64,000 bases of DNA from Methanomicrobiales archaeon (GTDB lineage Archaea; Halobacteriota; Methanomicrobia; Methanomicrobiales; JACTUA01). Below the pieces are notes generated by a model. That model saw only the letters and a list, made by a program, of their open reading frames with translations, made no database searches and was not told the origin of the DNA. The translations under genes and the position numbers were made by a program. Shown here piece after piece: positions 17,433 to 26,438 of this stretch (within the stretch, counting starts at the first letter, position 1; the number at the start of each line of letters is the position of its first letter). The DNA lies in NCBI GenBank assembly GCA_015660865.1, contig JACTUA010000002.1, positions 248,548 through 312,547 of the forward strand, written 5' to 3'.

Positions 17433-18629
17433 TTACGTCCCTTTCAGGAACCGTGCCAAGATCTCCCAGGATGGCCTTTCCTCTGATACCTCAGTCTTGA
17501 TGTACGAACGCCGGTAAGAGCGGTACGCAATCCTGTCGACCTGAAGCTCCTTCTCCCAGTCTGCCGGGAGGGGGCTGTCCAGGTAGATGGGCCTCTTCCC
17601 GAGCTCCTTTGCGATGGCCTCGATGTACGGGCCCATGACGTACCGCTCGTAGTTTTGATCCGTGATGAAGAGAAGGGGCTTTTCGAAGAGGACCGCGAAA
17701 TTTACCGCGGTGCTCCCATGGAGGATGGCAAACTTGCACCGCTTGACGAGATCCGCAGTCCTGCCCTGGATCACCTCCCTTCCGCCGAACTGTGCCTTCT
17801 GTTCAGGGGTGTACTGCGCAAGGGGATGGGCGGCGATGACGACCCGCACCGCGATCTCTCTCTCCAGGGAATCGAAGAACCGGCGCAGTTCAGAGAAGTA
17901 GGTATCCATCCAGGCTGGAACCGGTTCCTTCATGTACCGGAAGTCCAGATGGTAGAAGTCGTTCCCGTCGAGGAAGACCGCGAGGTTCAGGTCTGCCGGA
18001 TCACCCGTATCCCGGATCTGGAGGTAGATGTCATAGTCAAGGGTATGGATGGGGAGAATCCTGGTCCGCCCGCCCCTGATGTCCAGGGGATACCGGACAG
18101 GTTCCCAAGATCGTTCTCCTCCAACGAGGTAGAGGTATGCCGGCCGGACTCCTAAAAGGGAGTAATACCGGAGGATCAGCTTATTCAGGAGGAGGGAAAG
18201 GATCTTCCTCGGCGCGTCCAGCCTGATGGTACCGGTGAATCTCTCAGGGAGGGGCAGGATATTTGTCACGATGACTGCAAAGGGGATCTCCCTCTTCGAA
18301 AGGGCCCGGTAAACAAAGAGGGTGCGGAGGGAGTACCCGATGATGCACATCACCAGAGTTGAAGGTCCGACGTTATGAAGGGCCTGGAGGATCTCCCCTT
18401 TCCCTGTGAACCTCACCGGGAGGAATCCTCCAGGAAGAGGGGCAGGCGATAGATCCGGGGAGTATACCTCGGGATCCAGCACCGGGGAAATATCCCATGC
18501 CTCCACCCGGAAACCCTCTTTCTGAAGGGCCTGTATCCCGAACCGTTCATAATCGCGGGTTGAGAATTCCCTCTCTTGGAGGAAAATGATGGTCTCCACC
18601 GGATTCATGCCTTCGTACCTGTTTTGCAT
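17433..18629 (-). CDS. Putative GT-B-like glycan transferase, unassigned family
   Basis: 398 residues, not confidently recognised. The C-terminal half has features of GT-B transferases of the polysialyl/CDP-glycerol transferase type: VVIAAHPLAQY, then LVKRCKFAILHGSTAVNFAVLFEKPLLFITD, where a His-Gly-Ser-Thr turn and a donor-site helix would sit. No signal peptide or membrane helix is evident. It is the last gene of the leftward dTDP-sugar block, 100 bases after rmlB. A second in-frame ATG at 18608 begins MNPVETIIFLQ and may be the real start. Confidence 0.5.
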   Translation of the reverse strand: MQNRYEGMNPVETIIFLQEREFSTRDYERFGIQALQKEGFRVEAWDISPVLDPEVYSPDLSPAPLPGGFLPVRFTGKGEILQALHNVGPSTLVMCIIGYSLRTLFVYRALSKREIPFAVIVTNILPLPERFTGTIRLDAPRKILSLLLNKLILRYYSLLGVRPAYLYLVGGERSWEPVRYPLDIRGGRTRILPIHTLDYDIYLQIRDTGDPADLNLAVFLDGNDFYHLDFRYMKEPVPAWMDTYFSELRRFFDSLEREIAVRVVIAAHPLAQYTPEQKAQFGGREVIQGRTADLVKRCKFAILHGSTAVNFAVLFEKPLLFITDQNYERYVMGPYIEAIAKELGKRPIYLDSPLPADWEKELQVDRIAYRSYRRSYIKTEVSEERPSWEILARFLKGT

Positions 18630-18729
18630 CGCAGATGATGAATGGTTGTTCTCTGTTTGGCCCTGCCAGTCACGTTCACCGGAGACAACAGATGGAACGG
18701 GAGGGCCAACGCCGGAGTGGCGGGTTCAT

Positions 18730-19695
18730 CTACCGCCTGGCCACATCCCTGCCGATCAGGGGCATCCACCATCCTTCGTTTTGCCGGTACCAGTTCACCG
18801 TCCGGTCCAGTGCCTTCTCGAAGCCCTGGCCCGGCTTCCAGCCGAGATCCCGGATCTTGGTCGTATCGAGGGAGTAGCGGTAGTCATGACCTGGCCGATC
18901 GGTGACATGGGTGATGAGGGTTTCGGGTCTCCCGGTCATGGAGAGGACGAGGCGTGCAACGTCAATGTTCCTTCTTTCCTCGCCGGATGCGATATTGTAC
19001 ACCTGCCCAGGCTTTCCCTTTGTCAGCACCAGATCAACGGCTGTGCAGTTGTCCTCGACATAGAGCCAGTCCCTGACGTTCTCACCCTTTCCGTAGATGG
19101 GGAGGGGCTCCTCGCGGAGCGCCCGGATGATCAGGACCGGTATGAGCTTCTCGGGATACTGGTACGGGCCGAAGTTGTTGGATGACCGGGTGATACAGAC
19201 GGGGAGGTCGTAGGTCTTGAAGTAGGCGAGGGCGAGGTGATCTGCGCCCGCCTTGCTGGCAGAGTAAGGGGAGGAGGGATCCAAAGCGTCGGTCTCCCGG
19301 AAGGACCCGGTCTCCCGGCTTCCGTAGACCTCATCGGTGCTGATCTGAACATAGGTGCCTACCTCCATTCTCCGTGCGTACTCGAGGAGGACATGGGTGC
19401 CAAGCACATCGGTCCTGACAAAGACCCCGGCGTCGGTGATGGAACGGTCCACATGGGTCTCAGCAGCGAAGTTGAGGATGGCATCGCAGGGCCCCACGGC
19501 ATGAACGTCCCGCGGGTGGGTAATATCCCCTTTGACAAAGGTAATCCTGTCAAGGAGATCCTGGAGGTTCTCACGCCTCCCTGCATAGGTGAGCTTGTCG
19601 AGGACCACCACCTCGTCATCAGGACGATACGCAAGGAGATGACGGACGAAGTTGGTGCCGATGAAACCGGCCCCTCCCGTCACGAGGATCCGCAT
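18730..19695 (-). CDS. rmlB: dTDP-glucose 4,6-dehydratase
   Basis: 321 residues. Makes dTDP-4-keto-6-deoxyglucose. ITVGGAGFIG-type NAD motif (LVTGGAGFIGTNF), ISTDEVYGS with the catalytic Thr-Asp-Glu triad, YSASKAGAD, and RSSNNFGPYQYPEKLIP are diagnostic. The frame allows an ATG at 19707, but ATG 19695 has GGGTGATC two bases before it, close to the ideal archaeal Shine-Dalgarno, so 19695 is chosen. Four bases after the rmlC-like stop; part of rmlA-rmlC-rmlB. Confidence 0.93.
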   Translation of the reverse strand: MRILVTGGAGFIGTNFVRHLLAYRPDDEVVVLDKLTYAGRRENLQDLLDRITFVKGDITHPRDVHAVGPCDAILNFAAETHVDRSITDAGVFVRTDVLGTHVLLEYARRMEVGTYVQISTDEVYGSRETGSFRETDALDPSSPYSASKAGADHLALAYFKTYDLPVCITRSSNNFGPYQYPEKLIPVLIIRALREEPLPIYGKGENVRDWLYVEDNCTAVDLVLTKGKPGQVYNIASGEERRNIDVARLVLSMTGRPETLITHVTDRPGHDYRYSLDTTKIRDLGWKPGQGFEKALDRTVNWYRQNEGWWMPLIGRDVARR

Positions 19696-19699
19696 CCGA

Positions 19700-20167
19700 T
19701 CACCCATGCCTCTTCCCGGGTGTCAGGAGCCACCGGTAGGGAATCTCAGCGGCATCCGGGGGGAGACGATACTCGTCGGGCTGCCCGGTCCTATAAGGCT
19801 CGGTGGGCACATTGATGATGAAGGCCTCCTCTTCCGAGACACACTTCCACCCATGGTACACCCCCGGCGGGATGAAGATGAGGAGGGGATGCTCCTCGCC
19901 GGTTGAGAACTCCGCCACTTCTCCACGGGTCGGGGAGTCATGGCGGGCATCGAAGAGGACGAGCTGGATCTCGCCCCGGATACAGGAGACCAGATCGGCC
20001 TGGATATGGTGGAGGTGCCAGGCCTTCACCACGCCATGGTATGTGGTGGTCAGGTACACCTGCCCGAACCTCTGGAAGAGAGGGTCATCCGACCGGAGGA
20101 TGACCATGAGCCGTCCGCGCTCATCACAGGTGAATGAGAGCTCCCTGGTCCGGACGCCATGGATCAT
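19700..20167 (-). CDS. rmlC: dTDP-4-dehydrorhamnose 3,5-epimerase-like cupin
   Basis: 155 residues of the RmlC cupin family. GVVKAWHLHHIQAD holds the catalytic His/Lys region, PPGVYHGWKCVSEEEA and INVPTEPY the barrel end. It is shorter than the roughly 180-residue bacterial enzyme but resembles archaeal versions I remember. With no rmlD in the window, the product may be an amino-6-deoxysugar rather than rhamnose, and this cupin might act as a 3,5-epimerase or a 3,4-ketoisomerase. Overlaps rmlA by four bases. Confidence 0.75.
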   Translation of the reverse strand: MIHGVRTRELSFTCDERGRLMVILRSDDPLFQRFGQVYLTTTYHGVVKAWHLHHIQADLVSCIRGEIQLVLFDARHDSPTRGEVAEFSTGEEHPLLIFIPPGVYHGWKCVSEEEAFIINVPTEPYRTGQPDEYRLPPDAAEIPYRWLLTPGKRHG

Positions 20168-21225
20168 AGCCGCACCTGCGAGCTGTCACCAAGGATATAC
20201 CTCCTGGCACCGGCAATTCTCCCATTCTTCTCGATGGTAACCTCCTTCCCGATCAGGCTTTCGGCGATCTTTTCCCCGTCAGAGATCCGGGTCCCCTCCA
20301 TGACGATGGAGTCCTCGATCTCGGTACGGGTGATGGTGACATGGTGGCCGATACTCGTGTACGGGCCGATGGAACCACCGGTGATGACGCAGTCGTCCCC
20401 GATGATAGCCGGGCCCTTCACGACCGAACCGTCCCGAATCATGGTGTTCGTGCCGATGGCCACCCTTCCCTCCACCGTGGAATTCTCGATTCTCCCTTGG
20501 TTTCCGGGCTTCAGCGTATCGAGGATGAGCCGGTTTGCTTCCAGGATGTCCTCGGTCCTCCCTGTATCTTTCCACCAGCCGGTCACCATGCGGTAGCGCA
20601 CCTCGTACCCGTTCTGGATGAGCCAGTGGAGGGCATCGGTGATCTCGAGCTCCCCCCTCCAGGAGGGTTCGATGTGATCGATGGCCTCGAAGATGACCGG
20701 GGTCAGGCCATAGATCCCTACAATGGAGAGGTTACTCGGCGGAACCTTCGGTTTCTCAACGAGCCTGACGATGACCTTCTTCTGCTCATCGACGAGGGCG
20801 ACCCCGTACTGGGTCGGGTCCTTTACCTCTGTGAGAAGGAGACTTGCAGCCGCCTTTGATTCAGAGAAATCCCTGATGAAATCGGCACTTCCGGATTTGA
20901 GGAGGTTATCCCCGAGATACATGACAAAGGGATCGTCCTTGAGGAAGGGTTCTGCTATCTTCACGGCGTGGGCAAGCCCTCTTGGTGCGTCCTGCTCGAT
21001 GAACTCGATCCGTGCATCCCAGGTGACACTGGTCACGGCCTCCCTCACCTGCTCCCTGTTGGGGCCGACGATAATACCTATATCATGGATCCCGGCCCCT
21101 ATGAGATCCTCTATCCCGTAGAAGAGTATGGGCTTATTGGCAACCGGAATGAGCTGTTTCTGCTGGGAATAGGTCAGGGGACGCAGGCGTGTTCCGTGCC
21201 CCCCGGAGAGGATCAGACCCTTCAT
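20164..21225 (-). CDS. rmlA: Glucose-1-phosphate thymidylyltransferase, long form
   Basis: 353 residues. Nucleotidyltransferase domain (GLILSGGHGTRLRPLTYSQQ, then QLIPVANKPI) followed by a C-terminal beta-helix with hexapeptides (IENSTVEGRVAIGTNTMIRDG). This is the long RmlA type common in archaea and actinobacteria, which makes dTDP-glucose from dTTP and glucose 1-phosphate. First gene of its three-gene run and nearly leaderless behind a TATA box. Confidence 0.9.
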   Translation of the reverse strand: MKGLILSGGHGTRLRPLTYSQQKQLIPVANKPILFYGIEDLIGAGIHDIGIIVGPNREQVREAVTSVTWDARIEFIEQDAPRGLAHAVKIAEPFLKDDPFVMYLGDNLLKSGSADFIRDFSESKAAASLLLTEVKDPTQYGVALVDEQKKVIVRLVEKPKVPPSNLSIVGIYGLTPVIFEAIDHIEPSWRGELEITDALHWLIQNGYEVRYRMVTGWWKDTGRTEDILEANRLILDTLKPGNQGRIENSTVEGRVAIGTNTMIRDGSVVKGPAIIGDDCVITGGSIGPYTSIGHHVTITRTEIEDSIVMEGTRISDGEKIAESLIGKEVTIEKNGRIAGARRYILGDSSQVRL

Positions 21226-21246
21226 TCATTATGATCTCGCACTCAC

Positions 21247-21259
21247 ACCATAAATAGTT
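21247..21259 (-). promoter_or_regulatory. rmlA promoter TATA box
   Basis: On the minus strand ACTATTTATGG (21259-21249) is centred about 28 bases before the rmlA ATG (21225), predicting a leaderless transcript. It separates the rml run from the upstream glycosyltransferase/aminotransferase pair, which is 87 bases away. Confidence 0.5.
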
Positions 21260-21312
21260 CCCACGGAATCTCCTAAAAACGCGTTTATCCAGGATCCCGG
21301 CCGGGTTCTTCG

Positions 21313-22131
21313 CTACAGCATCGCCTTTACCCTCAGGAACTCGAGTTTACATCGGAATATGACATACTTCATCCAGTTTCTCCGGAAGATCTCCGGATGC
21401 GCGACCCTCCATTGCCCCATGACCATGACACCCTCCTTGAGAAGGCAGTCCATCCGGGTATAGGTGTTGCTCCCCCTGTGATCCCGGTACTGGAGAAGGG
21501 GCTCGTCCAGCACCTCCACTCTTTCTGTCGAGAGGATCCTGAGGAGCAGGTCGTAATCCTCGGAGATCCTCAACTCGGGTGAGAATCCACCTATCTCGAG
21601 AAAGAGGCCTTTTTCCATCATCACCGAAGATACCGCCACCAGGGGATCGAAGAGTATCTGTTCGAACCAGTTCACCGCGCCCCCCTTCGGAAAGCGCCGC
21701 ACCCGGGATGAACGTATGCGGCCTTCCCCATCGATGATGGCCGAGTTCGTGAAGCTGATCCGGGAACGGGAACGGGAGAGGGCATCCACCTGGCGGGCAA
21801 CCTTGTCAGGGGTCCAGATATCGTCCTGATCGATGAAGGCGATATAGAAACCCCTTGCCCTTTCCACGCCGGTATTCCTGGCCCTGCTGACACCGCTGTT
21901 CGGGATATGCACGATCATGAGCTTTCCGCCGAACCGCTCGCGGTACTCTTCAAGGATGGCAGGGCTCCGGTCGCTTGACCCGTCATCGATGGCTATCACC
22001 TCCAGGGCCGGATAGGTCTGCCGGAGAAGGCTCTCAAGAGTCTCGGAGAGGTACTTCTCGCCGTTATAGACGGGCAGTATCGCACTGACAAGAGGCTGGC
22101 GGGTTTCGGGTGATGTCGAACCCTGAGTCAT
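21313..22131 (-). CDS. Family 2 glycosyltransferase
   Basis: 272-residue inverting GT-A transferase. SAILPVYNGEKYLSETLESLL, AIDDGSSDRSP, NSGVSRARNTGVERARG and IAFIDQDD (the metal-binding DxD equivalent) are the standard motifs, followed by FSPELRISEDYDLLLRI with the catalytic ED. Cytosolic, no membrane helix. ATGA overlap with the aminotransferase upstream. Donor and acceptor unknown; a dTDP-aminosugar from the neighbouring genes is plausible. Confidence 0.88.
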   Translation of the reverse strand: MTQGSTSPETRQPLVSAILPVYNGEKYLSETLESLLRQTYPALEVIAIDDGSSDRSPAILEEYRERFGGKLMIVHIPNSGVSRARNTGVERARGFYIAFIDQDDIWTPDKVARQVDALSRSRSRISFTNSAIIDGEGRIRSSRVRRFPKGGAVNWFEQILFDPLVAVSSVMMEKGLFLEIGGFSPELRISEDYDLLLRILSTERVEVLDEPLLQYRDHRGSNTYTRMDCLLKEGVMVMGQWRVAHPEIFRRNWMKYVIFRCKLEFLRVKAML

Positions 22132-23252
22132 GCAAGGTCCCTCAGCCCAGAGGAGACCTGGAGGATCACCCGCTCCACCTCTTCGTCGGTGATATCAGGA
22201 AAGAGGGGAAGGGAGATGATCTCCCGGTAGATCTGCTCGGTTACCGGAAGCACGAGCCCCTCCCTCCGGTAATAGGAGAAGAGGTGGCTAGGTATATAGT
22301 GGACTCCGGATCCCACGCCCCTGCCTGCGAGGAAGTCTATCAGCTCATTCCGATGAGATCGAACCCTCATCATGTAGGCGAAGAGCCCGATCCCCTCGTA
22401 GTCCCTGTTCCCCAGGATCTCCACCCCGTCCATATCCCCGAAGGCCTCGTCATACCGGCGTGCCACCTCGATCTTCCGCCTGTTCATCGCGCCGAACTTG
22501 CGGATCTGGACAAGCCCGATGGCTGCGCTGATGTTGCTCATGTGGTACCGATATCCCTGGGTCACCACATCGTAGAACCAGCTCCGCTCATTGCGGTAGC
22601 GGCTCCAGGTATCCTTATCGATGCCCAGGATCCGTTTCTGCTGGATGCGCTCCAGAAGTCCGTTATCCCTGAAGACCACGGCACCCCCTTCCCCGCACGT
22701 GATATTCTTGATGGGGTCGAAGCTGAAACAGGCCATCTCACCGAAAGATCCAATTGGCCTCCCCCCGTAGGAGGAACCGAAGGCATGGGCTGCGTCCTCA
22801 ACGATATGGAGATCGCGTTCTCCAGCCAGTTCCTGCAGTTCATCCATATCGCAGGGTATGCCCCTGTAATGGACCGGAAGGATTGCCCGCGTCTCCGGGG
22901 TTAATCTCCTCCTTGCATCCTCCACATCCAGATTGAGGTCTTCCTCCCTGATATCACAGAAGACGGGGCGTGCACCGGTCGCCGAGATGGCCTGGACCGT
23001 TGCGACGAAGGTGAAAGAGGGGACCAGAACCTCATCGCCGGGCCCGATGCCGAGCGTTTCAAGGGCTAGGTGGAGGGCGGTGGTCCCGGTATTCGTGCAG
23101 ACCACGTTGGAGGCCCCGAGGAACTGCGAGATAGCCTCTTCGAACTCCAGCACATCCGCTCCCAGGCCAAGCCAGCCCGAGGCAAATACCTTCCTCACCG
23201 CTGCAAGCTCCTCCTCCCCAACGGAAGGGCGGGAGACAGGGATCGGTTCCAT
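22128..23252 (-). CDS. DegT/DnrJ/EryC1 sugar aminotransferase
   Basis: 374 residues. PLP lysine K182 in FSFDPIKNITCGEGG, VEDAAHAFGSS with the conserved Asp, and MSNISAAIGLVQ. Its position beside rmlA, rmlC and rmlB points to amination of dTDP-4-keto- or 3-keto-6-deoxyhexose, as in viosamine or Fuc3N/Qui3N routes. A TTG at 23261 would add three residues, but ATG 23252 lies about 31 bases from a TATA-like TTCATATCC. First gene of the leftward block. Confidence 0.85.
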   Translation of the reverse strand: MEPIPVSRPSVGEEELAAVRKVFASGWLGLGADVLEFEEAISQFLGASNVVCTNTGTTALHLALETLGIGPGDEVLVPSFTFVATVQAISATGARPVFCDIREEDLNLDVEDARRRLTPETRAILPVHYRGIPCDMDELQELAGERDLHIVEDAAHAFGSSYGGRPIGSFGEMACFSFDPIKNITCGEGGAVVFRDNGLLERIQQKRILGIDKDTWSRYRNERSWFYDVVTQGYRYHMSNISAAIGLVQIRKFGAMNRRKIEVARRYDEAFGDMDGVEILGNRDYEGIGLFAYMMRVRSHRNELIDFLAGRGVGSGVHYIPSHLFSYYRREGLVLPVTEQIYREIISLPLFPDITDEEVERVILQVSSGLRDLA

Positions 23253-23495
23253 ACTGATCAATGTGGGCAGGCGGGGGATATGAATTGTCTTCAGGGATCA
23301 GGGTTGATCAGGCCCTCAGGTCTGAAAACGGTGGGGAAATTGAGAGGAGAGATGAGGAAGGGCGGCCCATTTGCCCTCAAAGCCCTTCTCCATGGCATCG
23401 AGAATCCTTCATCCCTGCCGTTCTACTCATACTGATTTATACCATGCCGACGGATTAAGAATATAGGTGAATCAACCCCGTACTGGTGCATTTTG
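23253..23495. promoter_or_regulatory. Divergent intergenic region with two promoters
   Basis: 243 bases between divergent blocks. Leftward TATA candidate TTCATATCC near 23279-23287. Rightward candidate GATTTATACC (23434-23443) would start transcription near 23465 and leave a 30-base leader with GGTG at 23485-23488 before ATG 23496. No gene or repeat seen between. Confidence 0.4.
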
Positions 23496-24368
23496 ATGAA
23501 ACGGAGAGGCATCCAAGAGATCCTGGAAGGTGGGTATGGGAGGGTCCTGAGATACCTGTCGCCAGATCGGTACAGGCAGTATGCCAAGAGGAGAACTGCA
23601 TCCCGGTATGATATGTGCCGCGAGCCTTCCGAGGATTACTATGCCGGTATCTATCTCCATTTCATCAGGGAAGATCTCAGCAGGCGGTTCGGCGCCAGGC
23701 CATTGAAGATCCTTGATGTTGGATGCGGACAGGGCCGTCTGTCCATCCCCCTAGCCAGAGACGGGCACACCCTCACCGGTATTGACATCTCCGACGATGC
23801 CATCGGGATGGCACGGGCCTATGCCTCGATGGAGCAGGTCAGGGTGGAATGGATTCCAGATGATCTCTCCTCCCTTAAGGTACAACTCCCGGATACCCTC
23901 TTTGACTGTATCATCTGCACAGAATTGCTCTACATGGTCGAAGATCCGGAAGCATTCATAAAGGAACTCCTGGGATGGTTGCAAGAAGGAGGATTGCTCC
24001 TTCTCTCTCTGCGAACCCGCTTCTATTACCTGCTCACCAGTATAAAAAGAGGGGACTGGGATATGGCCTCTCTGGTGGCCCGTGGTTTTTCAGGAACGAT
24101 GGATGGCCTGCTCTTTCACTGGCATACGAAAGCAAGCATCGGAGATATGCTCTCGCACCTAGGCCTTCAACCCATCCGTTACAGAGGTATAGGGATCCTC
24201 TCTGGCATACCGGGGGACCCGCTTGGGTCTATCTGTATGCCGTCACCCCTCGATCCGGAGGAGCGGAAAGCTCTCATGGATATCGAACTCCTCCTTGCCG
24301 AGGACTACGCAGAGAACGGCCGTTACCTTTACGTTGCCGCAAAGGTGGCCTCACAGCCTGGAGCCTGA
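23496..24368 (+). CDS. Class I SAM-dependent methyltransferase
   Basis: 290 residues. ILDVGCGQGRLSIPLA is the SAM motif I, LTGIDISDDAIGMAR motif II, and FDCIICTELLYMVEDPEAFI motif IV. The N-terminal 60 residues are Arg-rich and the C-terminal third (residues about 180-270) is a probable substrate lid. A TTG at 23493 is one codon earlier; ATG 23496 with GGTG before it is preferred. Probably O-methylates a glycan sugar. Base composition is visibly less GC-rich than the core genes. Confidence 0.8.
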   Translation: MKRRGIQEILEGGYGRVLRYLSPDRYRQYAKRRTASRYDMCREPSEDYYAGIYLHFIREDLSRRFGARPLKILDVGCGQGRLSIPLARDGHTLTGIDISDDAIGMARAYASMEQVRVEWIPDDLSSLKVQLPDTLFDCIICTELLYMVEDPEAFIKELLGWLQEGGLLLLSLRTRFYYLLTSIKRGDWDMASLVARGFSGTMDGLLFHWHTKASIGDMLSHLGLQPIRYRGIGILSGIPGDPLGSICMPSPLDPEERKALMDIELLLAEDYAENGRYLYVAAKVASQPGA

Positions 24369-24373
24369 CTCCC

Positions 24374-26248
24374 ATGGCCAGGATAGAGATACTTGACTAT
24401 ACCACAGCCATTGAATATGTCTCTCAATTCCTTCCTGAGGCGGAGACACCTGATGATTGCGAATGGATTTTTCTGGGAGACGACTACAGGAAACTGAAGT
24501 ACCTCCGCAAACGATTCCAGGATCGTCTCCGGGAGAAGGATATTGCTTCGGAATTCCATTCCGCAACCGAAGATCTGAGAATCCCCTTTGTCGAGTATCT
24601 CTCCTCTTATGCCCGGGATCATCCAGGATTTCGGCTGTGTTCCAGTTTTTATGAACGGATACCGTTTCAATCCCACGTCTTCCAGAACCTGTGCTACCTC
24701 GCGAGCGCTACAAATGCCATTGAACAGAGCATGGCAGAACGTATCCTCGTTATCTGTCAGGATGAGGCCGTTGCCCTGGATCTTGCACAAACCCTGGAGG
24801 ATACTTCCCTCCATAAAATCGGGATCCGAACAGAGGGAAAGTTCACCGTTCCTCTGGGATGGTGGCGTGCTGGCGTGAAAACGCTCCTCGATGTGATCCC
24901 TTATGCAACCTTCCAAGCAATCACCCTGTTGCTTCGCCATCTCAGCTCCTCATGGATCTTCTGGCGCGAGGATCTCCCCAGCAAGAACATCAGGGACTGC
25001 ATCCTGATCCATACATGGGTTGCGGAATCCACCTGCTCCGCGAAGGGTTACAGGGAGCTGTACTGTGGTGATCTCCAGGATCGACTCATGGAGAGGGGGC
25101 ACACCTGTATCCTGCTCCCCCACCTCCCCCCTGGGAAGAATCTCTCCCTTGCCCCGTACCTGGGCTGTATCAGAGCCCTGAAGAACTCCCGGAGGCGATT
25201 CCTTCCTGAAGAATTATTCCTGGGTCTCCCTGAGATCCTCTCCATCTGGCTCCGGAGCATCCTGAACTATCCGAGGCCCGGGATCCACCTGATCCGGAAT
25301 CTCTCCTTCGGCGGGTGTGTATATCTCCAGGACCTTGAGGACTGGATGGGCCTCTCCATCTGCTATCCCCTCGCGATCCATTCCCTCGCCAGGGGATTGA
25401 GGAGGAGGGAGATCCATCCCGATATCCTCGTCCTCCTCCACGAAAACTACAGCTGGGAGAAGGCGTTCATCCACGGGCTCCGAGCCTCGTTCCCCTCGAT
25501 GAGAATCCACGGGTATCTTCACACGACCCCGTCGAAGTATTTCCTCATGCACCTGCTTCCCGAATCCTCACCCGACTTTACCTATCTCCCCGATCTCATC
25601 ATTACGAACGGACCAAGGACATCGGAGTTCCTCCTCGCGGGAAACTACCCGAGGGAACGGGTGATCACCGGGGGAGCGCTGAGATACGTGTCCCTTACGG
25701 AGAGGGCGTCCGGATACCCACCCGGGGATGGCGAGGTCCCCCGGACGATCCTCGTCGCGCTTCCCATCGATCTCGACGAGTCTGTGGAGATTCTCGACAA
25801 GGTGTCCGAAGCCCTTGCCCGCAGCCCCGGCCTCGTCGTCTCATGCAAGCCTCACCCCTTCCTCGCTCTCGACAGGCTCTTCCGGGCCGTGGACCCCGAG
25901 GTCTTTCAACGGATCCTCCTCACCCAGGATCCCCTCGATTCGCTCCTGGCAGGCACAGGGGTACTCGTGTACTCGACATCTTCGAGCTGCATGGATGCCC
26001 TCGCGATGGGGGTACCCGTCCTCAAGATTGTATCAGAGCGGCGGCTCGATATCGATCCGGTTGGAGACTGCCGTGGCAGAACCCCGTACGTGCGGGCGGC
26101 GCGAAACCCCGAGGAGATCGCCTCCGAGGTCCGGAACCTTGCCATGAGGACGTTTACCCCCGAGGAGAGGAGGCAACTCGCAGAGATCGTGGCCGGTATC
26201 TTTGCCCGGGTCACCGAGGAGACCTACGCTGCCTTTACACGGCGGTAA
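24374..26248 (+). CDS. Large GT-B-like surface carbohydrate biosynthesis protein
   Basis: 624 residues. The C-terminal 250 look like a GT-B donor half: HGYLHTTPSKYF, DLIITNGPRTSEFLLAGNYP, VVSCKPHPFLALDRLF, and SLLAGTGVLVYSTSSSCMDALAMGVPVLKI, a typical donor-site Ser/Thr-rich loop and helix. The N-terminal 370 are unassigned. It recalls a large family seen in Leptospira O-antigen loci (TIGR04326-like, from memory). The frame is open 133 codons upstream inside the methyltransferase; ATG 24374, six bases after that gene, is chosen. Function beyond glycan transfer cannot be stated. Confidence 0.55.
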   Translation: MARIEILDYTTAIEYVSQFLPEAETPDDCEWIFLGDDYRKLKYLRKRFQDRLREKDIASEFHSATEDLRIPFVEYLSSYARDHPGFRLCSSFYERIPFQSHVFQNLCYLASATNAIEQSMAERILVICQDEAVALDLAQTLEDTSLHKIGIRTEGKFTVPLGWWRAGVKTLLDVIPYATFQAITLLLRHLSSSWIFWREDLPSKNIRDCILIHTWVAESTCSAKGYRELYCGDLQDRLMERGHTCILLPHLPPGKNLSLAPYLGCIRALKNSRRRFLPEELFLGLPEILSIWLRSILNYPRPGIHLIRNLSFGGCVYLQDLEDWMGLSICYPLAIHSLARGLRRREIHPDILVLLHENYSWEKAFIHGLRASFPSMRIHGYLHTTPSKYFLMHLLPESSPDFTYLPDLIITNGPRTSEFLLAGNYPRERVITGGALRYVSLTERASGYPPGDGEVPRTILVALPIDLDESVEILDKVSEALARSPGLVVSCKPHPFLALDRLFRAVDPEVFQRILLTQDPLDSLLAGTGVLVYSTSSSCMDALAMGVPVLKIVSERRLDIDPVGDCRGRTPYVRAARNPEEIASEVRNLAMRTFTPEERRQLAEIVAGIFARVTEETYAAFTRR

Positions 26249-26402
26249 AAGGATCCGGTTTCCCCGATCTGCCTCCACCTGACCGGATCAGGTGCGAGAG
26301 GGTGATACCCTCAGATTGCGATGTCATCCAACCGGGATCCTCACCCCACCTCTCCTCATTCGTTATCCGCGAAATGCCCACCCTGCCCCGAAATCAACAG
26401 AG

Positions 26403-26412
26403 AACTTTAATT
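26403..26412 (+). promoter_or_regulatory. Flippase gene promoter
   Basis: CTTTAATTC lies about 31 bases before the ATG at 26439, with GGTGAAG between. The rest of the 190-base gap after 26248 shows no gene or repeat. Confidence 0.4.
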
Positions 26413-26438
26413 CACCCGCAGGGTGAAGTCATTACGGA

